A stretch of 64,000 nucleotides of DNA, from positions 310,001 through 374,000 of the forward strand of contig JAYKKM010000147.1 of NCBI GenBank assembly GCA_035772405.1. The letters are read 5' to 3'. The notes under the pieces are model-generated. The model worked only from the letters and a program-made list of their open reading frames with translations, did not search any database and was not told the DNA's origin. This document shows positions 32,601-46,200 of the stretch, piece by piece; position 1 is the stretch's first letter, and each line of letters starts with the position of its first letter. Source of the stretch: Chrysogorgia sp. JL179-B06 (lineage: Eukaryota; Cnidaria; Anthozoa; Scleralcyonacea; Chrysogorgiidae). Position numbers and translations under genes: made by a program.

Positions 32601-35600
32601 GTTTTCCCGTCTTTTTTAGTTTTGAATAAAGTAAACGGATACGATAAGCTAGTCAAAGCATGAGCATTATTAAGCAAAAATAGTGGTAGTGACAGCTAAC
32701 CATACTACTAAAAGATCATAATATTAACCATGTTAACCCTTATACCACGTCAGTAAAAGTGTAATTCGTATTAAGCTTACAGTATTATCAGGCTTACTAT
32801 ATAAAAGTAAGGTTTCACTGCTAAAATAGGGTAACAGATCTAACAGGTGATGCACAAAGTCAAATTAAAACAAGCTAGAAATCTTGTAAATTAATCGACA
32901 CATGATTAACCTATACTATTGAGTCGACAGAAAACTGGGAACGGTGTGCTAATTTTATCCATTTATAAAGTGCACGAAATATTTTCGTGATAACGCACGC
33001 TTATATGATCATCTGTATAAGACGTATGTTTTAATTTTGTTTCAGAATCATCCCTAGGGTAACATGAAAGTGTTCCCAGGTGGTGCAGTAGCTGCGAGTT
33101 CAAATTCCACTCGAGTCACCAATTTTCTGTGAGGATGGTTCTGAAATATAAATCTTGCTATTCGTGTATATTTAAGAATTGTCTTAAGCAGGCTCTGATT
33201 GGTCGAACCTAATTTTCTATCATTACACAGACACAAATGACGTCATTTTCATTTTGTAATAGATTGTTTCTGTCGTAATACACTTACTATTTTATAAAAC
33301 AAATAGTAAATGGCTTATGGTCATTTCAATAGAGAAAATACTTGAAAGCATTGGCTTCGCCTCGTGTTTCCACTAGGCAAAAAATGATGTTACTCGTGTT
33401 CATATTACAGTGCAGAGACACGCAAGTAATTTTCTATTTGTTAAGTAATATAAATTTATGTTGTACCTTTACTCTGTGCACGTTCGTAGAGCTGTCGTTG
33501 ACAAAAAGCGTTAAATAAAACTGCGCAAACTTGACCCTTCCTTTCACAGGTGACGAAATCGTTTGGTTGAAACCTTTAAGCTGCATTCTGGCTTGTGTTT
33601 TGTTTTGAAATTCGGCGGTGAATAAGCTGTTGTTCGTGGATTTGGCTACGTTTCTATCACGAATTTGAAGATTGAAGATTTTCTCGCACGGATTTTGCAA
33701 CGTTAAATTAAAAGTGGCGTTTAACTTTTCGTCCAAGTCATCCAGATAACGAGGACACTGTAAAGAGTTTGAACTTGTCCAACTACATTTTTCTGCAAAC
33801 AGACACGATAAATTACATTACATTTTTAATATTTGACAGTTGTACTCTGTTCAAAGGTTAGTGAGAGAAACACTGAGCATAGAAGTGACAAAAGAGCTGT
33901 ATTTGCATTACGAACCATGCAACAGTAGAAGCTTTCGGTTATGTTTTAAATAAATAAATATTATTTTATGTGAGATAAATAAAGATTATTTTAAATAAAT
34001 AAAGTTGTTTTAAATTACTAAATATTATTTTACGTATAAAATAAAATAAATAAAGATTATTTTATATAAATAAAGTTGTTTTAAATAAATAAATGTTATT
34101 TTACGTAAGACAAAACATTATTTTACGTATAAAATAAAATAAATAAAGATTATTTTAAATAAATAAAGTTGTTTTAAATAAATAAATATTATTTTATGTA
34201 AGAAAAAACATTATTTTACGTATAAAATAAAATAATTAAAGATTATTTTAAATAAATAAAGTTGTTTTAAATAAATAAATATTATTTTACATAAGACAAA
34301 ACATTATTTTACGTATAAAATAAGATAAATAAAGATTATTTTAAATAAATAAAGTTGTTTTAAATAAATAAATATTATTTTATGTAAGACAAAACATTAT
34401 TTTACGTATAAAATAAGATAAATAAAGATTATTTTATATAAATAAAGTTGTTTTAAATAACTAAATATTATTTTACGTAAGACAAAACATTATTTTACGT
34501 ATAAAATAAGATAAATAAAGATTATTTTAAATAAATAAGTTGTTTTAATTAAATAAATATTATTTTACGTAAGAAAAAACATTATTTTACGTATAAAATA
34601 AGATTATTTTAAATAAATAAAGTTGTTTTAGATAAATAAATATTATTTTATGTAACAAAAAATTATTTTACCTATAAAATAAGATAAATAAAGATTATTT
34701 TAAATAATTTAAAAACTCATTAATAATTCTGGAAGAAAAGACAAAGGAAATCAGTGGCATGACGGTGGTTTGAAATGTGATAAAAAATCGTCCTGATTTA
34801 CATAAACTTTATCTTTGATTTTCTCAGCTGAGACAACATTGATTTTCAAAATTACTACGCCAATGAACTTATCAATTAGGTCGTTTTTGAAGCCGTTTAA
34901 TAAACTTGCAGCACGTGTTTTATCAGATCTAACATACTCGGGCTACGCCCTCGTGTTTTAAATCTGATAAAACACTGTTGCTCGTTTATTAAACAGTACA
35001 TAAAGTTGTTTTAAATAATTAAATATTATTTTATGTAAGAAAAACATTATTTTACGTGTAAAATAAGATAAATAAAAATTATTTTAAATAAATAAAGTTG
35101 TTTTAAAATAAATAAATATTATTTTATATATAAATATAATTATGATTATTTTACGTATGAAAGTTTTTCACTTTTTATTTCACTTAGTTTTTAACTTGTC
35201 ATGCGAAGCATTGGAACGAATTATTGGAGCGGGACCGATTATGTTACACATTCGCTCGCTGTCGTGTTAATAATCGGAAACCACGTCCATGCATTTATTT
35301 ACATAAACTTTATTTACATATATAATCTTATGCATGTTCGTCGGAGTGGGGCTAAAATGGCCTTCAACTAAGGAAGAAGTGTTAATATAGTGAACGGTTC
35401 GCGAAATATATGAAGGCGTGTTTAGTAGAATTATATATGCGTCAGTGAAGCCACAGCGTTAAGTACCCAACGCGACAAACGACTTTTCGGCGTTGCCGCA
35501 CATGAAATATACCACGAGCGTTTTGTTTATGCGCGACACAAAGAAACACAAATTAATTATCTGTTGCTTGTTCTGCAACAATGATACGAGATAAAAAATT

Positions 35601-38600
35601 TCATGTGTAAGGGGCCGATTACACAGAGAGTTGAAATTTTAGCCCTATCGAACGGGATTAAATTTTACCGCGATTTAATGTGAAATTTGATTTCAGCCTG
35701 GGGTTGAAATCTCCCAGGTAAGTCGCGCACGAAATTTGATATGAAAAAGGTAAGTACCATTGCAGTCTCAATATTTTTGCAGTTTGGTCTGCTTCATTTT
35801 GTCCGCTGAAAAAATCACTGCTCTTAATTTGTTAAACACTGAATAAAATTGAACACTTGTCCCCTGATTCGAACGAAATCTGCTTGTTTGGTTTCCTTCT
35901 TTTTCTTGCATATTACTCACTCCAGTTTCTTTACTATTGGTCGCCATGTTTGTTTTTGTGTACTTTAGTACACGCATTACCCCGGGCTGAAATTCATGAT
36001 TGCATGAGATTTTTCATTTCGGTTGACCGCGATGAAATTTTCTTCATGGAATTGTGAGCTCCGTTTAACAAGATTTTTATCGGAAACCCAGAATGAAATT
36101 TCATCCCGTTCAACAGGGCTGATCGCAATATCGAAAGCTGATTCATGATACGAGTACTATGAACATTGAACAAGGAATCACAGCAATAACCAATCATGGG
36201 AACTTAACCTTCCTCTTGACCTCTGAGTTTTTGGGATATAAGGACAATAATTGTTCAATCGTTCCTGCATCGCAATAACTAGTGCTTTGGTTAACAACAT
36301 CGACAGTCATTAAAATTAATTTGTATAACAAAAATCAAATATTTCATGTCTAAAAGTAATTCAGTACTTACAACCCGATGTACTCCTCAACAATTTCGGT
36401 CATGTCGGTAATCTATTGTACCTCTTTTTAATATATTATTATTAATGCAACAGAACGATCTGCATTTTTTCAAAACGTTAATTTGTATTAGGTATTAATA
36501 TGATTTTGAGTGCAATTTGGAAAAAGCACGCACAAGTGAGTTTTTCAAAGATCTCAAAATAGCACAATTCCGAAGGACGAGTGCTATTTGGGGTCTGAAA
36601 TCTGAAATCATACTATTACTTATTAATAATATGCAGGAAAATGTTCGAGACAATATTAATTCAAATTTAAATTAGATTTGCTTGTCTGTACGGCACAAAA
36701 TGACAAGTTTTCGCTTGACAAGTTCAGTACACACATAACTTTCTCTATCTCGATATGTTTTTGCACTGTGATAACAAGTTTTTGCACTGTGATAACATAT
36801 TTTTGCACTGTGACAACAAGTTTTTGCACTGTAATAACAGATTTTTGCACTGTGATAACAAGTTTTTTCACTGTGATAACATATTTTTGCACTGTGACAA
36901 CAAGTTTTTGCACTGTAATAACTGATTTTTGCACTGTGATAACACGTTTTTGCACTGTGATTACATGTTTTGGCATTATTGTTTGGGATTAACTGCACTC
37001 AAATCAGCCAATCACAGTCGAGAAACATTTTCCTGAATATTATTATAACCGGATATACCCGTAGTATACAAAACTATGGAAACTTTAGAATTTTGGTGAA
37101 AAAAATAGAATATTATTGAATATTATGTTAGCCACAGGTTGCCTTTTTGGTTTCACGTCACTCTCTGACGAATGGCATTCGCTCGAAAGTTAAACAATCT
37201 ATATACGATTTCCGAAGTTTACCAAACTTTTAGTATTTTTAAGATATTTTTAATTTTTTTAATATTTACTTCAGTATTGACTCTAACCTTCATTTAATAA
37301 CTAACCTTCATTGTGTTTTCAACCTCTATAATTTTTCATGTGCCGACAGCCCAATTTCTTCCTCAAATTCGCTATATACACTAATTTTAAATGTGTGGCG
37401 AAATGATTGTATCAGTCAATTAAATATTGATTAATAGGTATCAGTTCTCATTCGAGTGTTTTGTTCAAAATAGCTAAAGAATTACTGCTCTACTGCTCAA
37501 TTATTAACAGTTTTAAGTGTAGAATTACCCTAGCTAATACAAACCCTAACCGTATAATCCTAATTCCTTGCTGGTATAACGATAAACAGTTTCGTTCTTA
37601 AAATTTCCGATCAACTGGGAACCATTTTGATTCTTCGGATTCAAACTCACTCAACCCTAGTTCTCAGTCCCTCATTAACTGTTTTTTATATATAATTTAC
37701 ACTAGATTCGGCACATGAAAGAATTTAAATAAAACTCAGAAAAAGCAATAGCAAAGAAAGAAATTCTTTCTCACATTTAAACTATTATTTAACAAAATTA
37801 ATTCCAATTTGCGAATTCCAACAAGCATTTGGATTAGTTCTTACCTCTATCACATTTTTTTCGTATGTTAAATTTTTGATTCATAACTTCCCACGATTGT
37901 CTCGATACTAAATTATGCAAAGAAGCCTACAGAAACAAAATGGTTAACTGTTAGCTATTTCTTTAGTAGAGAATAATAATTATATTGGCTGACGTTTTAT
38001 GTAAGAATTCCGAATTCAAAACATAGTCGTAACCCTAAAATTACCCTAACCCTAGTTAAACCTAATACTAACCCCTAACTCTTACGATAATTCTTTATTT
38101 CAGAAATAACAGCTCATTATAATTTCGAATTTTACCGCTGTGATGTGATGTCATATCGGGAAAAATATGAAACTTTTTATTGTGCTGGAAGAAGAAGCCA
38201 GCCAATTTTTCGATTTATGTCGATTATTTATAATTACCAAATTATAAATCGACAAATAAAAAGGCCTCTTAAAAGACCCTACTGCGATGAATTAAATTTG
38301 AAATATGTGAGTCCTTGTTCAACACAAAACAATACAGGGTACTCCGAATATGGTTAATTTTGTTAAATAGAATTGAAAATTCTGTTAAATCTAAGGGGCC
38401 TCATCCCCCTATCCCAGTTACCTGGCTGATAAAATCCAATTCCATGAATAACGATTTAAATTAACTTGAGGGAGACATACCAACCAGACTATAAAGTATT
38501 ACTTTTGACTTGTATTTGAAGCCATAAAATAATCTTAACGAAAACCGCCTCATTTAATCAACCCCTTAGTGCAAGCTAATCGAAACGTCGAAATTAAAAA

Positions 38601-41600
38601 TGTTTACCATATTCCAAGTACCAATTGTTTTGTATTTTATAAAATTACTCAGTGGTAACCGAAAATTTTGTGAAATATGTGTTATAGAATATGTTTCTGA
38701 ACATTATGACTTTAAATTAATTTGTTTATTTGTATAAAGTGCATTCTTGGGCCACTTGTGCGCCCTTCCTCGCGGTTGCGTGAGACCGTTGGGCTCACAC
38801 GAACACGAGACAGTGTCTTTTTGGTTTTTGCTTTGTTTGTCTTGTTTATGTGATGTATTTAAACCCAAATAAATCTTCGAAAACGTTATTTTTGAATTGA
38901 TCCATGACATGTTCAGGCATTTGTGAACAAAATGGTCCTTCGTAGCCGGATCTAGAGGAAAAATAGCGAAGATTTTGACAAAGACGGAGACTTGCAGTAA
39001 ATTATATCGAAGACAAACAAGCAAGGAGAGCCAAGACAAGCATCCAGACGTCGGAGTTTTACCACATTTGCCCTCTGGTAAACAACAAACTAGTAAAGAT
39101 GGGCCTACAAGCGAAGATCTCGAAGATACAGCAACCTCGACTAACAAAAATGTTCGTATACTTCGGAATCGTAAGAAATCAGGAAAATATAGACTAACCA
39201 GAGCGAGAAAACAACTTGTTGACCTTCTTGCTGGCAAAGGCGATGGAAGTATGGCAACCAAAAGTGAAATCAGGAGAGCAGCACACAAAGTACGAGGTGA
39301 GTTTGAGATAATCGAGAAAATTATTCGTAACCTGAAAGAAATAATCGCACTTGGCGAAGATGGTGATGAAACGATTGATGTTGATGCGACCATTGAAATC
39401 TTAGACAACGAAATCGACGAAATAACTGTCACCGTTGACCAGGCGATAAAAGCTGCAGACGATCATTTACAACAACGATTAGCCATGGGAGAAGCAGAAT
39501 CAGTGACACTTTCATTTAGATCAGATGAGGATGATCGAAATTCCATAATGTCCATTTCATCTTCACTGGCAGCTCAGAGACGTAGAGAAGCTGAAGAGTC
39601 CAAGCAGAGACTTTTAGATTTAGAAAAGGAGCAACAACAAGAGGAAGAAGACCTGCAAAAACAAATGGCTGCATTTCAGCTAACTAAACGACGGACCGAA
39701 GAAGCACGACAAGTAGCAGTTTTAAATCAAACTAGAGTAACAGCAGCCGAGGAAGATGAGAAAATCCTCACCAATACTGGTCTTATGAATGAGCAAGAGG
39801 TAAGAAGTAATCGAAAACATTCTTCTTATTAACCGATTGACACGCTTCACAAGTACCCGTTAGAAGTAGAACGTTTCCAACAAAGAATTGCTCCCATAAG
39901 ATTAAAAGGCGTTGAATTACCCATGTTTTCTGGAGAAAACAAGGCTGACTATGACCCATGGAAAGCTGCATTTATGTCTGTTGTAGACGAAGCAGTCATC
40001 TCCACCAAAGAGAAGATGCTGCGCCTTCAAAATAGCCTGACAGGAAAAGCCTTAAAGATGGTCAAGGATTTAGGATACACAATAAATGCCTATGAAAGAG
40101 CGAAAGCAAAATTGGAGAAAAAGTATGGTGGTGAAAAGCGACTGCAAATAACACATCTTACAACTCTTCGTGGATGGCCAAAATTGAGACCATGTTCGAC
40201 TGGCTCTTATGTGACTGAAAGCGCATCACAGGAACTTCAATTACAGGGCCAAATGCAGAGCTTGACAATTTCTGGAACAGGAGGATCAGAAGTCAAGAAA
40301 CAATTCCGTATAGAGTTGAACTGTCTGTCATGAGTCTCAACGAAAGGTTTTCAACTACAGTACAAGTGAACGTTCTCGACAACATTACAGGAGAGACGCC
40401 AGCCCTCCAATGGTCGGAACTAAAAGAGAAATGGCCGTATCTCAAATCCATTCCTTTTGACAACGTATCAAGACGACGACGAATCGATGTTTTAATTGGG
40501 AGTGATCATCCAGTCTTCCACCGCATTCATCGAGAAGTGCATGGCCTTAACGACTATGATCCAATCGCACGATTGACCAATTTGGGCTGGGTATGTTTTG
40601 GCCCAACATTGGCCTCTGGATTCCGACACAAGTCCAGGACTCACAATACCCGAACGTACCACAGCGACACTGCCAGTCACGCCCAAGTGGAACAAACGAC
40701 AAACGACACCATTAGACGGTTTTGGGACCTTGATTCCTTGGGAATTAGAGAAGACTGTGGTCAACAAGCACTTACATCAGACGAGCAAGCTGCCATCGAC
40801 CAATTGGAGAGAACCCAAACGTTAAAGGACGGGCGCTACGAGGTCGGAATACCGTGGCGAGAAGACGAGCCAAAGTTCAACAACAATTACGTAATGGCAT
40901 TTTCCAGACTCAAGAACCAGGAAAAGTCCCTATTGAAGAAAGATCCTAAAGTCTGCAAAGCCTACCAACAAATCATTGACGACTACATTGAGAAATAATA
41001 CATAAGAAGAGTACCAGAGAAAAAAGAAGAACAATTGCTTCTTCCACACTTTCCAGTTGTCAGAGAGGAGAAATCGACCACGAAGGTCCGCATCGTATTC
41101 GACGCCGCAGCGAAACATAACGGGAAAAGTCTCAACGACGCAATCTTACCAGGACCGAAGTTACAACGAGAAGTGGTAGATGTGCTCAAACGATTCCGTC
41201 GCGCTCCCGTGGCTCTCTCAGCTGACATTTCAGAAATGTTCTTACAAATACGCCTCCGAGAAGAAGACCGTGCCTATCATCGTTTCCTGTGGCGCAATTT
41301 TCAAACTACGAGGGAACCAGACGTCTATGATTTTTTACGCCTCCCTTTTGGCAATACGTCATCACCATTCTGCGCTCAACGCGTACTACAAACACACGCC
41401 CAAGCTCGCGCCACAGAGTATCCAGAAGCTGCGAAGAGCGTGGATAGCTCGATGTATGTAGATGACGTATTGTATTCATGTGAAACGATCCAGGAAGCTC
41501 AAACATTGCAACGCGAACTGTCTGAACTCCTACTTAAAGCAAGCTTCAACTTGAGAAAATGGTCGTCAAATGAACCATCTGTGTTAGATGGCGTTCCCAC

Positions 41601-43232
41601 CCAAAACAGATTAACGAGTCTAGAAATTCAAGACGGAAATCCTACATCGCATAAGATCCTAGGAATACTTTGGAAAGCAGATGAAGATGTATTTGCGTTC
41701 AAGGTCGAAATGCCTAACATCGATGAAAACCTAACAAAGAGAAAAGTATTGAGCGCCATCGCAACCTTGTTTGATCCTCTCCAATTCCTCGCACCATTTA
41801 CAGTACGAGCGAAAATCCTCATGCAGGAAATCTGGAGGGCAGGAATCGAGTGGGACGACCTATTACCGAGCCGACTTAAAGTCAAGTGGCAACAATGGAG
41901 CTCAGAGCTTCAAGAACTGTCGTGTTTTACGATCCCTCGTTGTCTACGCCGACAGAACCCGGACGAAATTCATCTGCACGTTTTCTCAGATGCTTCAGAA
42001 AACGCATATGCCACTGCCGCCTATTTGGTATGCCATTACCAAACAGAAGATGCACGCACGTCTTGCCCCATCGCTGCAAAAAGTCGCGTTTCTCCATTAA
42101 AAGCTATGACGATTCCTCGTCTTGAGTTGATGGGAGCGATTCTCTCGACTCGACTGGCTAAAAACATCCTGCAAGTGTTATCCATCACAAAGAGCACCTT
42201 TTGGACGGACTCCACAAATGTTCTATATTGGGTTCGCAACCAAAGCCGCAATTTCAAGCCGCTTGTGGCCAACAGAGTGGGAGAAATCCAAAAAACGACT
42301 AACCTGATCAATGGCGGCACATTCCTGGAAAACTTAATCCCGCTGATCTACCTACCAGAGGCCTCTCTGCTATGGAGCTAGCCAAAAGTAAATTCTGGAT
42401 TGAGGGGCCGGAGTTTCTGAAAGCTAACGATTCAACTTGGCCAGACAAGTTACCCAAACAAGTCTTCGACAAACCAGAGCAGTGCGAGAGTAAAGCGACG
42501 AGGACACACATCACGGAAAACCACGCAGATGGTGATTTCATTGACCCCACCACATTTTCCAGTCTTCGACGACTAGTTCGTACCACGGCATGGGTACGAC
42601 GTTTTGTGACTAACTGCAGGTTACAGAAAGAGCATCGAGTTAGAAGCACGACACTCGGCTCCCACGAGATCTCACAAGCGGAGGTGGTTTGGTTACAACG
42701 AACACAGGCAGAAGCCTTCCCCAACGGCGAGAAACATCCAACACTGGCACGATTAAATCCGCAGAGAGACAGCGACGGACTGTTGAGAGCCAACGGCCGG
42801 TTACGTTATGCGAACGATCTTCCGTACGACACAAAGTATCCCATTCTTCTTCCGAAGGATCATTCAATCACCAAGCTTATCGTAACTGACGGACATGAAA
42901 GACTCGGTCATAGCACCGGCACTGAGCATCTCTTAACAGAGCTACGCGCGAAGTATTGGATCCTTAAATGAAGACGAACTGTTAAAAAGGTTGTCGAGAG
43001 TTGTCGCGAATGTCGACGAAGATTCCGAGCTAAACCTGTCGGTCAGATGATGGCTCCACTTCCTGAAGCAAGAGCGAAACTCCCACTGAGAGCCTTCGAT
43101 CGCGTTGGCATAGATTATGGTGGGCCTTTCTCAGGGCCTTTTTTAAGGATTTTCCCGTGGGGGGGCATTTTCCTAAAAGGGACCTTCGTAGTTAAAATAT
43201 ATGTTTACTGTTTCTGAGGTAGGTTTTTCGTT

Positions 43233-43263
<31 letters not shown>

Positions 43264-46200
43264 CTGCCATTTTATTTAAAAATATTTGTTCTACAGTTCA
43301 TGATCAGTGGCGGATCCAGGGTTGTTCGAAAGGGGTAACGGTAATCTAGTAGGGAGGTCTTGGGGCATGCCCCCTCAGGAACATTTTTAATTTTGCAAAG
43401 CCCAGAAGTGCTTTTACGGCGATTTCTGATAATAATTTTTGCGAAATTAAGGCACCACGCCATTGCTAAAAATGCACGATTACAAAGGGGTATCAAGATT
43501 ATGAAACACTTTAATATATAAACTCAGAAGTAGTACGGAACCAATAATATAAACACTTTAGCCTTTAGGCATCTTCATAAGCTACCAAAACATTGTGCTT
43601 ATAATCGGTCATATAATATTGCGTTTATCATATTATGGTAAAAAACAGAAAACACTTGTTTGCGGGATTTTAAATGGGGGACGCGCGCCACGTAGGTCAA
43701 CATAATAATTTCAGTAAGTCTATAAGTTGTTAATTAAGGGCTAAAACTTACTTTCCATTTGTTTAATTTTTATTCCTTGCTTATTGGTTGATTAAATTTA
43801 AGAAAAAGGGACTTTTCCTGGGGGGGCAAAAATTGATTAGTGGGGGGGCACAAGGGGGGACTGGGGGGGCACTTGCCCCCCCAGCTTAATAGTTAAAAAA
43901 GGCCCTGGCCTTTCTTGACAAAACAAGGTCGTCGCAAAGCCAAGGCAAAACGATACCTATGTCTCTTCACTTGCCTCAACACACGCGCAGTACATCTTGA
44001 AATGGCCTACTCCCTGGACACAGACTCGTTTATCAACGCGTTTATCCGGATGACGTCAAGGAGGGGGACGCCAAGCTTTGTCATCTCTGATAATGGTACG
44101 AACTTTGTCGGAGCGGAAAGAGAAATGCGCGAATTGATCGAACAATTCGACCAGGACAAGATCATCAATCAGACGACACGGCAACACAAGATCCAATGGA
44201 AGTTTAATCCCCCGTCATCTCCGCACTTTGGAGGAGTGTTTGAAGCGATGGTGAAGAGCAGTAAAAAGGCGATGAGAGCTATCCTTAAAGACGCAGATGT
44301 CACAGATGAAGAGCTTCAAACGGCTATTGCGGGAGCTGAAGGTCTACTGAACTCTCGCCCAATTACGTACGTAAGTTCAGATCCCAATGATTTGACACCA
44401 CTGACGCCGAATCACTTCATCGTGGGACAACTCGGAGGACAATATGCACCAGAAGCCTTTGATGTTGAAGAAGCCAGCAACCCGCGAGAAAGATGGCGTC
44501 GTGTTCAGCAGTTGGGGTCGATGGAGAAGAGAATTTCTTCCCAGCCTCAATAAGCGTGGAAAATGGTTTCATCCCCAAAGAAACATGAAAGAAGGTGATG
44601 TGGTTTTGGTCGTGGAGCCCAAAGCCAAGCGCGGAGAGTGGCCTCTAGGACGTATTACCGAGGCTCTCCCTGGAAAAGATGGATTGGTACGCGTGGTGAA
44701 AATTACAATAGGAAAGAAACAATATGTGCGCCCAGTACATCGATTGTGCCCACTCGAGTGCAATGACGAAAAGACCACATCGGAGTGAACGGATAGTGAA
44801 CTTAGTCAAGCAGAAAGACACGTATGATGACCATCGTTTATCGAACACTGTGTATTCGGGAGGGGGATCTTTCTGAACATTATGACTTTAAATTAATTTG
44901 TTTATTTGTAAAGTGCATTCTTGGGCCACCTGTCCGCCCTTCCTCGCGGTTGCGTGAGACCGTGGGCTCACACGAACACGAGACAGTGTCTTTTTGGTTT
45001 TTGCTTTGTTTGTCTTGTTTATGTGATGTATTTAAACCCAAATAAATCTTCGAAAACGTTATTTTTGAATTGATCCATGACATGTTCAGGCATTGTGAAC
45101 AGAATATTTTGTTTTCTTAGTAAAATTAAAAATAGTAAATGAATAAAAAAAAACCAGAAAAAAAATGAATAAAAATAGTAATAGTAATAAAAATAGTAGA
45201 TGAATTGTTCTAATGTTTGAAAGTGAGACACTTTTTTACGTCTATCATTACCATTGGAAATGGGTGATAGAAAATGATAAATGGATGGAATAACTGGTAC
45301 TATTAAAATGTCGGGCTACAGTTTGTCAATATCTTACGGAACGAATCTGTTAGAAACACCGGTCTTACCAATGTAGAGTAATCACCGTTTACTTCAGGAA
45401 ATACAGTAAACGATGTTAGCGGAAGTGCACTTGAAGCTATGCCGAATAATGAAATTTTATTTAGATCCGAAAATACACGCAGTGCAGTTGAGAAAAGGAC
45501 GTAACAACGAGTGCGAGAGCACTATGTCTAATCCAACTGCTCTCCATGCAGTATGCATGCTGAAAAGTTGAATAAGGATGTCAATCGTTAGAAGGTATAT
45601 TCCTAAATAAGATCCGCGGGAGAGAGAATATAAGCTGTTCGAGGGTGAGCTAGTATATGATGGTTAGATATAGATGAAAAGAAAATGTTCGGCAGAGTGC
45701 CATTCTTGCTTCACTACACCTAAAACACGTTACCGTGACATGGAGATGATCTTTATATTTCCCATCCGGATGAATGTGCATCTCCATTTGGATACCATAC
45801 TTCGAATCCATGGCTTAATAATTAATAGTGATTAGTGAGTTAGAGGTGATAAGAATTATTTTAAAAACCTCATTAATAAAGTATTAATAATGTATTAATA
45901 TCATTAAAGTATTATCAGTTAGTTTTCTACTAAACCGATTTGCAACACTCCATGTCTTACCCTTGATTACCAACCTAAATTCCTTTCTATTTTAACTATA
46001 GAATTTTCGGCGATCTAAAACAACCATATACCTGGCTAGTTTATATTCAGTTCTTATAGTTTCAGTTCAGTATATATTATATAATTATATTATTATATAA
46101 TTGATTAACTTTGCAACCAGTCGTTTGAGTTACCAAAACCTATTTACAAGAAAATTACAAGAAATAGCATACAAGGGAAAAAACCGACTAATTGAAGGAA

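Larger units (their letters stand above)
38692..45101 (+). mobile_element. BEL/Pao LTR retrotransposon, complete but dead
   Basis: 6410 bp with 5' LTR 38692-38929 and 3' LTR 44868-45101, flanked by the 5-bp duplication GAATA (38687-38691 and 45102-45106). A primer-binding site lies at 38933-38950 and a purine tract at 44857-44867. The internal region has Gag with coiled coil, Pao-type protease/RT with YVDD, RNase H and integrase. Premature stops, frameshifts and a nested hAT MITE inactivate it. It lies in an intron of the Ig-domain gene on the opposite strand. Confidence 0.92.

Noticed and set aside
36656..36998. Three overlapping long frames of about 100 residues on both strands
   Set aside because: All come from a 21-bp minisatellite whose period is divisible by three.
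38145..38357. Plus-strand 70-residue frame
   Set aside because: Intron sequence with no recognisable domain or splice support.
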